From a virus, in IMG/VR virus record IMGVR_UViG_3300045996_000367, positions 1 through 40,989 of that record: a DNA stretch of 40,989 bases. One strand, written 5' to 3'. The notes under the pieces were generated by a model. That model saw nothing but the letters and a program-made list of their open reading frames with translations. It made no database searches and was not told where the DNA came from. A program made the position numbers and the translations under genes. Positions 6,637-11,923 of this stretch are shown in pieces (position 1 is the stretch's first letter; the number at the start of each line of letters is the position of its first letter).

Positions 6637-6655
6637 TAGGGGTGGCTAGGGGTGC
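6637..6655. promoter_or_regulatory. Tandem TAGGGGTG repeat upstream of cII
   Basis: TAGGGGTG occurs at 6637-6644 and 6648-6655, an 11-bp period that puts both copies on one face of the helix. It lies between the tR1-like terminator and cII, where a CII operator for a PRE-like plus-strand promoter could be. No good -35/-10 pair is seen beside it. Confidence 0.3.
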
Positions 6656-6666
6656 GCGTTTCGGGC

Positions 6667-6703
6667 AAAAAAAGGAGGATTCGTCTCATGCGAACGAACC
6701 CTC
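6667..6703 (-). terminator. tR1-like terminator between cro and cII
   Basis: On the minus strand a 10-bp stem GAGGGTTCGT/ACGAATCCTC (6694-6703 with 6675-6684, one G-T pair) with a 9-nt loop is followed by CTTTTTTT. It would stop PR transcripts just after cro, as tR1 does in lambda, making cII and replication genes dependent on leakage or antitermination. Confidence 0.85.
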
Positions 6704-6708
6704 ATGTG

Positions 6709-6939
6709 TCAGGCGGCCTTGCGATCCAGCGCGTGGCCGGCACGGGCGCGGCCGCGGCGCAGGGCTGGCAGAAAGAGGTCCGGCCGTTCCAGCTTCACAG
6801 CGGGCGGGATGCCGCGCGTTTTCCAGTTCTGGACCCGCTGCACACTGCCGTCTTTAGTCCAGCCGAGGATCTCGGCCACCTTGACGGGGCCTCCGAGGGC
6901 GGTGACCAATGCCCAATCGGGGTGTTCTGGTGTTTCCAT
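6709..6939 (-). CDS. cro: Cro-like repressor, probably leaderless
   Basis: 76 residues. ALVTALGGPVKVAEILGW, VQRVQNWKTRGIPP and a short basic tail match Cro/YdaS-type helix-turn-helix proteins; the N-W-K-x-R-G-I-P motif closes the recognition helix. The gene diverges from the CI-like repressor across a shared operator. The ATG at 6939 is exactly the predicted +1 of PR, which leaves no 5' leader. An ATG further upstream (6981) lies before the promoter and an internal GTG would cut into the helix-turn-helix. The product should repress PR and PL during lytic growth. Confidence 0.85.
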   Translation of the reverse strand: METPEHPDWALVTALGGPVKVAEILGWTKDGSVQRVQNWKTRGIPPAVKLERPDLFLPALRRGRARAGHALDRKAA

Positions 6940-6945
6940 GCGCCA

Positions 6946-6974
6946 ATTAAACGCGATGTTTAACTCCATGTCAA
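6946..6974 (-). promoter_or_regulatory. PR promoter
   Basis: Minus-strand TTGACA (6969-6974), a 17-bp spacer and TTTAAT (6946-6951), with predicted +1 at 6939. It drives cro and the early operon. The layout is the same as PL at 9139-9167, and each element overlaps an operator palindrome. Confidence 0.88.
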
Positions 6975-6985
6975 ACGCCACGTTT
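6947..6985. promoter_or_regulatory. OR: two repressor operators
   Basis: Two palindromes of the form AAAC-N5-GTTT: TTAAACGCGATGTTTAA at 6947-6963, overlapping the PR -10, and AAACGCCACGTTT at 6973-6985, overlapping the PR -35. Centres are 24 bp apart. The same pair with the same spacing occurs at OL (9126-9166), which strongly supports binding by CI and Cro. Confidence 0.85.
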
Positions 6986-6988
6986 ATT
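6960..6988 (+). promoter_or_regulatory. Candidate PRM promoter for the repressor
   Basis: Plus-strand TTAACT (6960-6965), 17-bp spacer and TTTATT (6983-6988); each hexamer matches consensus at 4 of 6 positions. It is a weak promoter overlapping both operators, as expected for a maintenance promoter. Predicted +1 near 6995 gives a 27-nt leader to the CI start. Confidence 0.45.
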
Positions 6989-7021
6989 GAGCTTGGGCGC
7001 GGTTGCCCAACAATCGCCCGG

Positions 7022-7750
7022 ATGGATGAATCAGCGAGTCGGCTCTATACGGCAGCGCGCCTTATGCTGGAGACGGAGGGCCAGACAAACGTCGCGGCAG
7101 CGTTAGGCGTGAGCCCGCAAACACTCAACAACTGGGAGAGCCGCGGCGTCTCCAAGATGGGCGCCATCAGAGCTCAGGCTGTCATCGGCTGCAATGCCAA
7201 CTGGCTTCTTTCTGGCCGCGGAGAGATGACTGCGGAACCAGCCGAGGTCGTTGTTGAAGTTGTCACGACAGGCGACACCAACGACCCGCCCCGCGTTCGC
7301 GGGAGGTATTCCAAAGCGACGCTCGGGGATACAGTGATACCTCAGTACAAGGCCGGCGGCTCCATGGGAGCGGGCCTGTTACTCAGAGACCAGCCTGGAC
7401 ACATCACCAGCTGGCGCGTGACCCCAGAATGGATCCAGAAGAACGTGCACAACGTGACCAGCCCGCAGAACCTTGCGATCGTCACCGGGTTCGGCGACTC
7501 AATGAAGCCGATGTACAACCCGGGCGATCCGCTGCTCGTCGACACCGGTGTGAACGCGGTCGAGTTCGACGGCGTGTACTTCTTTCGCATCGGTGACGAA
7601 GGCTTCATCAAGCGGCTGCAGCGCGTGCCTGGTGAGGGCCTGGTGGCGATCTCCGAGAACAAGGCCTACCGCGACTGGACGATCCGCGACAACATGGACT
7701 TTCAGGTCTTCGCGCGTGTCGTGAAGGTATGGCGAGGCGACGACTACTGA
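7022..7750 (+). CDS. cI: CI/LexA-like phage repressor with S24 autopeptidase domain
   Basis: 242 residues. An N-terminal helix-turn-helix (about 20-45: QTNVAAALGVSPQTLNNWE) binds operators. The C-terminal S24 domain has catalytic Ser160 in GFGDSMKPM and Lys197 in FIKRLQ. The likely self-cleavage site is Ala111-Gly112 in YKAGGSMGAG. RecA-stimulated self-cleavage would induce the prophage. ATG 7022 is chosen because upstream in-frame ATGs lie before the promoter; its Shine-Dalgarno is poor. It diverges from cro and is followed with no gap by an RcsF-like gene, so the lysogeny transcript is polycistronic. Confidence 0.92.
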   Translation: MDESASRLYTAARLMLETEGQTNVAAALGVSPQTLNNWESRGVSKMGAIRAQAVIGCNANWLLSGRGEMTAEPAEVVVEVVTTGDTNDPPRVRGRYSKATLGDTVIPQYKAGGSMGAGLLLRDQPGHITSWRVTPEWIQKNVHNVTSPQNLAIVTGFGDSMKPMYNPGDPLLVDTGVNAVEFDGVYFFRIGDEGFIKRLQRVPGEGLVAISENKAYRDWTIRDNMDFQVFARVVKVWRGDDY

Positions 7751-8116
7751 ATGCCCGTGAAGCTCCTACCTACCCTGCTCTTCATGCTCGCGCTTGCCAG
7801 CTGCGCCTCTGCGCCCGTCATAGAGCACATCGTCATTGACGACAGTTCGGCCGGCATCAGGAACACGGTGCGCGTACTGGAGCGGCCGGTCGGTACCGTG
7901 CTGCAGCAAGTCAGCGCCCGGTCGTGTAAGCGGATGTCCTGGGAGCCGGAGCCGTCGCGTGAAAACGCCGTGGCGCAACTGCAGATCAAGGCGGCCCGCC
8001 TAGGCGCCAGCGGAATAGCCGATGTCCGGTGCGAGCAGGAGACCGGCCGGGAGCTCACGACGAACTGCTGGAGCGCGGTGGTGTGCAGCGCCACGGCTGT
8101 GAAGGCGGGTCCGTGA
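7751..8116 (+). CDS. RcsF-like outer-membrane lipoprotein
   Basis: 121 residues. A signal peptide (KLLPTLLFMLALASC) ends in a lipobox with lipidated Cys18, and Ser at +2 is compatible with outer-membrane sorting. The rest resembles RcsF, the envelope-stress sensor that forms two crossed disulphides. Four Cys stand at 59, 94, 106 and 112; RcsF as I recall it has 74, 109, 118 and 124, so the 35- and 6-residue spacings agree. QIKAARLGASGIADVRC and WSAVVCSATAV match the RcsF core. The ATG directly abuts the repressor stop, so it should be expressed in lysogens. Possible roles are surface alteration, superinfection exclusion or manipulation of host envelope signalling. Confidence 0.78.
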   Translation: MPVKLLPTLLFMLALASCASAPVIEHIVIDDSSAGIRNTVRVLERPVGTVLQQVSARSCKRMSWEPEPSRENAVAQLQIKAARLGASGIADVRCEQETGRELTTNCWSAVVCSATAVKAGP

Positions 8117-8280
8117 AGACCTGGAAGGTTGTCCAGATCGTCGGCGTCCTGGTGCTGCTGCTCGGCGTGATCATCCGGGTCGGCACCGGCGACTATGCGG
8201 GCACTGGAATTGCGGTGCTCGGGGTGATCGTGTACGCGGTAGGTCGCGTGGCGACGTGGCTCAAATCCGATCGGCCGTAG
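8113..8280 (+). CDS. Small two-helix membrane protein
   Basis: About 55 residues starting at GTG 8113, overlapping the upstream stop (GTGA), with GGCGGG upstream. Two hydrophobic segments, VVQIVGVLVLLLGVIIRV and GTGIAVLGVIVYAVGRVAT, are joined by a short loop. It would be co-translated with the RcsF-like lipoprotein and may act with it at the envelope, for example in exclusion. No family recognised. Confidence 0.65.
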   Translation: MKTWKVVQIVGVLVLLLGVIIRVGTGDYAGTGIAVLGVIVYAVGRVATWLKSDRP

Positions 8281-8456
8281 TCGCGGCCGCGGTGGTGGCC
8301 CAGGCTGGGAGGTCGACCACGTGCAGCCGCTGTGCGCTGGCGGCGCAGATCACCCGCAGCAACCTGCAGTGGATCAGGAAAGAGGACCACCGCTTCAAGA
8401 CGCTGGTGGATGTGAGGGAGTGCAGGAAGGCAAGAAAGAATCCACGTGACGACTGA
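8256..8456 (+). CDS. Small CxxC protein, uncertain gene
   Basis: 66 residues from GTG 8256: an Ala/Val-rich start, CSRC, then a basic segment (LQWIRKEDHRFKTLVDVREC) with a third Cys. It overlaps the previous gene by 25 bp and the next by 11 bp and fills an otherwise empty stretch. The ribosome-binding site is poor. A tiny zinc-binding protein is possible; equally it could be non-coding. Confidence 0.38.
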   Translation: MAQIRSAVVAAAVVAQAGRSTTCSRCALAAQITRSNLQWIRKEDHRFKTLVDVRECRKARKNPRDD

Positions 8457-8685
8457 GAATGCCGATTCGCCAGAGCCGGACGAGGTCGACGAGACAGTCG
8501 TCGCCTATGCCACCATTCTGATGCTGAATGACTTGCTCTACGAGCTGGTGGAGAGAGACCGCCCACTTGCAGCCGCTCTCATACGGCGATTTGAGCGCAC
8601 GCTAGCCTCAGAATTTGCCAAGAGCATGCCACGGTCGTCAGCGATCATTCGTGCATCGATAGAGGGCCTGAAGGCGAGGAAGTAG
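8446..8685 (+). CDS. Small acidic-N-terminus helical protein
   Basis: 79 residues from GTG 8446 with a purine-rich AAGAAAGAA upstream. Acidic disordered N-terminus (residues 1-17), then a helical body (TILMLNDLLYELVERDRPL ... RRFERTLASEF). Part of the repressor transcript. No family recognised. Confidence 0.62.
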   Translation: MTTENADSPEPDEVDETVVAYATILMLNDLLYELVERDRPLAAALIRRFERTLASEFAKSMPRSSAIIRASIEGLKARK

Positions 8686-8686
8686 C

Positions 8687-9031
8687 ATGAGCGAGACCAC
8701 ACCATCCAGAGACGCCTTCTTGCTTCAATTGGAAGAGACACGCGCGGCAGGCCGCAGACACGGCGGAACGGTTACCCCGCCGCCGCCGCGCGATCCATTC
8801 CCGCCGGGCGGCAGTGGAAGCGATAATGACCGCATGAACGAGCGCGTCGAGAAGCTGGAGAAGTTTGCGGAGGACACCCGCGACCGACTCACGCGGATCG
8901 AATCAAAGCTGGACACCTTCGTCACGAAGGCCGATCTCCACCAAGAACTGCACAGCCTGAGTTGGAAGCTAGCCACCCTCTGCTCTGCACTCACCGCCGC
9001 CGTGTACTTCATCGCTAAGAACGTCCAATAG
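8687..9031 (+). CDS. Coiled-coil protein with C-terminal membrane anchor
   Basis: 114 residues: a Pro/Gly-rich N-terminal half, a coiled coil (ERVEKLEKFAEDTRDRLTRIE) and a C-terminal hydrophobic segment (LATLCSALTAAVYFIAKNV). This layout resembles XhlA-like tail-anchored phage proteins. It is the last gene before the terminator of the lysogeny transcript, so a role in exclusion or control of host envelope functions is more likely than lysis; this is inference. Confidence 0.72.
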   Translation: MSETTPSRDAFLLQLEETRAAGRRHGGTVTPPPPRDPFPPGGSGSDNDRMNERVEKLEKFAEDTRDRLTRIESKLDTFVTKADLHQELHSLSWKLATLCSALTAAVYFIAKNVQ

Positions 9032-9051
9032 GCGAGCATCGCGCCATCACC

Positions 9052-9075
9052 AGCCCGCCGCGCGCGGGCTTTTTT
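9052..9075 (+). terminator. Terminator of the repressor operon
   Basis: Stem AGCCCGC/GCGGGCT (9052-9058 with 9064-9070), 5-nt loop, then TTTTT. It closes the transcript from cI through 9031 and insulates it from PL just downstream. Confidence 0.9.
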
Positions 9076-9125
9076 GCGCCTACCGTGCGCTACGTATCCG
9101 AATAGGTAACCAACGCGGCCGTCTA

Positions 9126-9166
9126 TTAAACATGGTGTTTGACATTTTCATAAACATCACGTTTAA
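9126..9166. promoter_or_regulatory. OL: two repressor operators
   Basis: AAACATGGTGTTT at 9128-9140 and AAACATCACGTTT at 9152-9164, centres 24 bp apart exactly as at OR. They overlap the PL -35 and -10. The surrounding 45 bp align with the PR region read on the minus strand, with about three quarters of bases shared, pointing to duplication or strong selection for a matched switch. Confidence 0.85.
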
Positions 9167-9167
9167 T
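9139..9167 (+). promoter_or_regulatory. PL promoter
   Basis: TTGACA (9139-9144), 17-bp spacer, TTTAAT (9162-9167), predicted +1 at 9174. It drives the rightward early operon from 9205 to the terminator at 18851. It is the mirror image of PR in sequence and spacing and is under the same operators. Confidence 0.88.
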
Positions 9168-9204
9168 AACTCCACGCCCACCAAACAGGGCGCCAGGAGG
9201 CGGA

Positions 9205-9390
9205 ATGCGGTTCTTCACGGCAGGCAAGACGACCCCGGCACAGCCGGTCCAGTGTCGCGCGACGGGCAATCACCGGGTCGCGGCGAACGATGAACCGGAG
9301 CCGCTGACGCAGGTCGCGCAGCCGGGTGAGCGGGTCGAGGTGCGGGCGCTGCCGGATGTCGACGCTCTGCGGAAGGCGGCGCTGCTGTGA
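9205..9390 (+). CDS. First gene of the PL operon, unknown
   Basis: 61 residues with a very strong Shine-Dalgarno (AGGAGG, 4 nt before ATG 9205). No domain recognised; the chain is polar with a Pro/Glu-rich middle. In lambda this position is held by N. It lacks an obvious arginine-rich N-terminal motif, so I do not call it N, but position makes it the first candidate to test for antitermination. Confidence 0.65.
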   Translation: MRFFTAGKTTPAQPVQCRATGNHRVAANDEPEPLTQVAQPGERVEVRALPDVDALRKAALL

Positions 9391-9758
9391 GCGCGGCGAA
9401 GCACACGACCGCTCCGTGGAGCGTGAGTCCGCTTGACCCCCGAGACCCCGCTGGCTTGTGGATCAACGCCCAATTTCAGGACGCCACGCACGGCTCGATC
9501 AAGGGCTCCGTGTGCCGCGCCTACAGCCACCTGTACCTGACACAGGACGAGTGCGACGCCAACGCCCGCCTGATCGCCGCCGCGCCGGATCTGCTGGAGG
9601 CGCTGCAACGGCTGATGCCGACGCCGCTGACCGGCAATCCCACGCACGCGCAGTTGGTGGACTTCTGGACCTACGAGAAGCAGCAAGGGCGCGGCGAGGC
9701 GGCAGACGTTCTGTTCGCACTCGCCGCCATCGCCAAGGCCACCGGGAGCGCCGCATGA
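9387..9758 (+). CDS. Conserved phage protein of the APDLLEAL type
   Basis: 123 residues starting at GTG 9387 (GTGA overlap with the upstream stop). The pattern KHTTAPW at the start and ANARLIAAAPDLLEALQ is common to many short phage and prophage proteins of unknown function, often several per genome. The C-terminal half is helical and Ala-rich. Confidence 0.78.
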   Translation: MSAAKHTTAPWSVSPLDPRDPAGLWINAQFQDATHGSIKGSVCRAYSHLYLTQDECDANARLIAAAPDLLEALQRLMPTPLTGNPTHAQLVDFWTYEKQQGRGEAADVLFALAAIAKATGSAA

Positions 9759-9922
9759 GCCGCTTCTTCGACAACGACTACGAGGATGCCGAGGCGTCGG
9801 AACTGCGCGCCGAAGCGCGCGCCGAGCGCCGCCGCATGGCTCCGCACTGGTGCTCTACCTGCCACGGCCACACCGGGCCGGGATCGCCCTGCGAGCCGGA
9901 CGACGAGGGGGACGACGAGTGA
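9755..9922 (+). CDS. Small zinc-motif protein
   Basis: 55 residues: an acidic/basic helical start (AEASELRAEARAERRRM), then HWCSTCHGHTGPGSPC, a likely zinc site, and an acidic tail. ATG 9755 overlaps the upstream stop. The short Cys motif recurs in phage operons; function is unknown. Confidence 0.68.
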   Translation: MSRFFDNDYEDAEASELRAEARAERRRMAPHWCSTCHGHTGPGSPCEPDDEGDDE

Positions 9923-10077
9923 CCCGCGCCCTTTTCCCGGTGATCGACCTGTGGGCCGCCGTGCGCCGCCGGTGCCAGATCGCGTACTACCGCTGGGCGC
10001 TGGCGGAAATCAGCCCGCTGCATGAGGACGTCCCGATGATCGTCCACCGCCTGCGGACTCTTCAGGAGCGCGTGTGA
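9919..10077 (+). CDS. Small basic helical protein, unknown
   Basis: 52 residues from GTG 9919 (GTGA overlap). Arg-rich and hydrophobic (LWAAVRRRCQIAYYRWALAEI). No domain recognised; coupled translation is its main support. Confidence 0.58.
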   Translation: MTRALFPVIDLWAAVRRRCQIAYYRWALAEISPLHEDVPMIVHRLRTLQERV

Positions 10078-10307
10078 TGGCGTACTGCGGATCTGCACCC
10101 GGCCTGTGCGGCATGCGCGCCGACTGCGCTGACCACCGCTGCCCTGGCGTAGCGATCGCGCTGGAAATGCGCAACGGCGGCGAGAACGTCGACACCAACG
10201 CCCCTCCCGTGACGCCCGACCAGATGAGCGGCTGGACCCTCTACCTGATCGCCATCTTCTGCGCTGTGGCTCTGGCCGCGGCGTGGCTTCCCCTTCTCAC
10301 CTCCTGA
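10077..10307 (+). CDS. Cys-rich protein with C-terminal membrane segment
   Basis: 76 residues. The N-terminus has four Cys in YCGSAPGLCGMRADCADHRC, a possible metal or disulphide knot; the C-terminus is one membrane helix (LYLIAIFCAVALAAAWL). AGGAG upstream serves either GTG 10074 or ATG 10077; the ATG overlaps the previous stop as TGATG. Function is unknown; probably a small inner-membrane protein. Confidence 0.66.
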   Translation: MAYCGSAPGLCGMRADCADHRCPGVAIALEMRNGGENVDTNAPPVTPDQMSGWTLYLIAIFCAVALAAAWLPLLTS

Positions 10308-10315
10308 GCACGACC

Positions 10316-10624
10316 ATGAAACACACCATCAAGGGCTACATCACCGCCGAGCCGATCAACTACGGCGAGAACAAGGGCAAGCTGGCCGTCAGCTTCACCA
10401 CCTACCGGCCCTGCGCCGAGTTCTCGCCGTCCACCGTGGTGGTGCGCGAGCACACGTTCGAGGTCGACGTGGCGGACAACTTCGACTGCCGGCCGGGGAC
10501 CATCGCCAACCTGGAGAAGGAGAAGGAGCGCATCCGCAACGAGGCGGCCACGAAGGTGATGCAGCTGGATGACTGGATCGGGCGGCTGCAGGCGATCGAG
10601 AACAGCGCGGAGGTGTCGGCGTGA
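10316..10624 (+). CDS. Conserved hypothetical, precedes recombination genes
   Basis: 102 residues: a beta-rich N-terminal part (MKHTIKGYITAEPI ... LAVSFTTYRP) and a C-terminal coiled helix (IANLEKEKERIRNEAATKVMQ). ATG 10316 begins after a short gap and the end overlaps the next gene by 4 bp, so it is probably part of the recombination cluster with the exonuclease two genes on. Confidence 0.72.
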   Translation: MKHTIKGYITAEPINYGENKGKLAVSFTTYRPCAEFSPSTVVVREHTFEVDVADNFDCRPGTIANLEKEKERIRNEAATKVMQLDDWIGRLQAIENSAEVSA

Positions 10625-11214
10625 CCGAGAAAACCCACTACCGCAAGGCGTTCGACTCGCCCTACCTGTCCAGCGCCGACATTGTCGAGCCGACCGTGCT
10701 CACGGTGAAGTGCGTCCGGCTGGAGAAGGACAAGACGAAGAAGACGAAGGACGAGTTCAACACCGCCTACTTCGTCGAGCGCGAGATCCGGCCCGGCGAG
10801 AAGCTGAAGCCGATGATCCTGAACGCCACGAACAGCAAGACCCTGAAGGTGCTGACCGGGTCGGCGTTTATCGACGACTGGAACGATGTCCGCATCACGG
10901 TCTACGTGGACGCGAACGTGAAGTTCGGCAACAGCAACGTGGAGGGTCTGCGGATCAGCGCCGAGCACCCCGCCGAAGAGACGCTGGGCGGCGCGAGCTT
11001 GCGCGAACACTGGCTGGCGAAGGCGAAGGCAGCGGAAACGCTGGAGCAGCTGGGCCGGGTGTCCAAGGAAGGCGCACGCACGTTCAACAACGCCCGCGAC
11101 CGCGACGGCTTCCAGCAGTTCGCCAAGGCGGTACAGGCGCGCGGCGCCGAACTGCGCCAGGCGGCTGCCCCCCAGGAGCAGAGCGCAGAAGCGCCGGAGG
11201 GCGCCCATGCTTGA
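10621..11214 (+). CDS. Conserved phage protein of the recombination cluster
   Basis: 197 residues from GTG 10621. HYRKAFDSPYLSSADI, KPMILNATNSKTLKVLTG and DDWNDVRITVYVDANV are the hallmarks of a widespread phage family found upstream of exonucleases; its function is not established. The C-terminal 75 residues add a helical segment (AKAAETLEQLGRVSKEG) and an acidic tail. It stands where an annealing or ssDNA-binding protein would be expected; that role is inference. Confidence 0.8.
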   Translation: MTEKTHYRKAFDSPYLSSADIVEPTVLTVKCVRLEKDKTKKTKDEFNTAYFVEREIRPGEKLKPMILNATNSKTLKVLTGSAFIDDWNDVRITVYVDANVKFGNSNVEGLRISAEHPAEETLGGASLREHWLAKAKAAETLEQLGRVSKEGARTFNNARDRDGFQQFAKAVQARGAELRQAAAPQEQSAEAPEGAHA

Positions 11215-11923
11215 GACGCTGTTCCGCTGCTCGTCGATCGGCAAGCTGATGACGGAGCCCAAGACGCTGAAGGAAGGGCCGCTGTCGGTCGGCGCGAAGA
11301 CGTACATCCGCGAGCTGGCCGCGCAGGAGATCTTCGGCGTCGAGTTCGAGTTCTCCAGCCGGGAAACGGAGAAGGGCACACGCTGCGAGGACGACTCGAT
11401 CGCGCTGCTGAATCGCGTGCGCGGGCTGTCCCTGACGAAGAACACCGAGCGTCGCCAGAACGGCTACATCACCGGCGAGTGCGACCTCTTCGACCGTGCG
11501 CCCCGCCGCGGCCACGACCTGAAAACCTCCTGGTCGCTCAAGACTTTCCCGATCTGTGTCGTTGACTGCGTCGACCGCCTCTACGAGTGGCAGATGCACG
11601 GCTACATGTGGCTGTGGGACGCGACCGAATGGGAGGTGAACTACTGCATGGTGAACACGCCGGAGGACCTGATCGGCTACGAGCCGCTGTCCATGCACCT
11701 TGTCGACCACATCCCTGAGCACATGCGGCTCACGACCTGGACGGTGAAGCGCGACGCTGAGAAGGAGGCGCAGATCATCGAGAAGGTAAAGCACGCCCGC
11801 GCCTACTACGCGCAGGTGATCGCCGAGTTCGACGCGAACCACCGGGAGCTGGTCCGCCCCTCCCCCACCCGTCTCAGCACCGTCGAGGCGTTCACCGAGC
11901 ACCGGAAGCTGGAGGCGGCGTGA
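11207..11923 (+). CDS. PD-(D/E)XK exonuclease (YqaJ/lambda Exo or RecB-like)
   Basis: 238 residues. Glu61 in KGTRCEDDSI, Glu91/Asp93 in TGECDLF and Asp104/Lys106 in HDLKTS form the PD-(D/E)XK site; YEWQMHGYMWLW supplies the Q-x-x-x-Y-type motif common in lambda Exo and RecB nucleases. It probably resects dsDNA ends for phage recombination. Its gene overlaps the preceding unknown by 8 bp and the helicase-methyltransferase by 4 bp. Confidence 0.87.
   Translation: MLETLFRCSSIGKLMTEPKTLKEGPLSVGAKTYIRELAAQEIFGVEFEFSSRETEKGTRCEDDSIALLNRVRGLSLTKNTERRQNGYITGECDLFDRAPRRGHDLKTSWSLKTFPICVVDCVDRLYEWQMHGYMWLWDATEWEVNYCMVNTPEDLIGYEPLSMHLVDHIPEHMRLTTWTVKRDAEKEAQIIEKVKHARAYYAQVIAEFDANHRELVRPSPTRLSTVEAFTEHRKLEAA

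Noticed and set aside
6704-7021. In-frame N-terminal extension of the CI gene
   Set aside because: It would start upstream of PRM and run through the cro gene on the other strand; the repressor helix-turn-helix begins right after ATG 7022.
10402-11902. Long minus-strand open frames opposite the recombination genes
   Set aside because: High GC produces long antisense frames; the plus-strand genes have family motifs and coupled starts, the antisense frames have neither.
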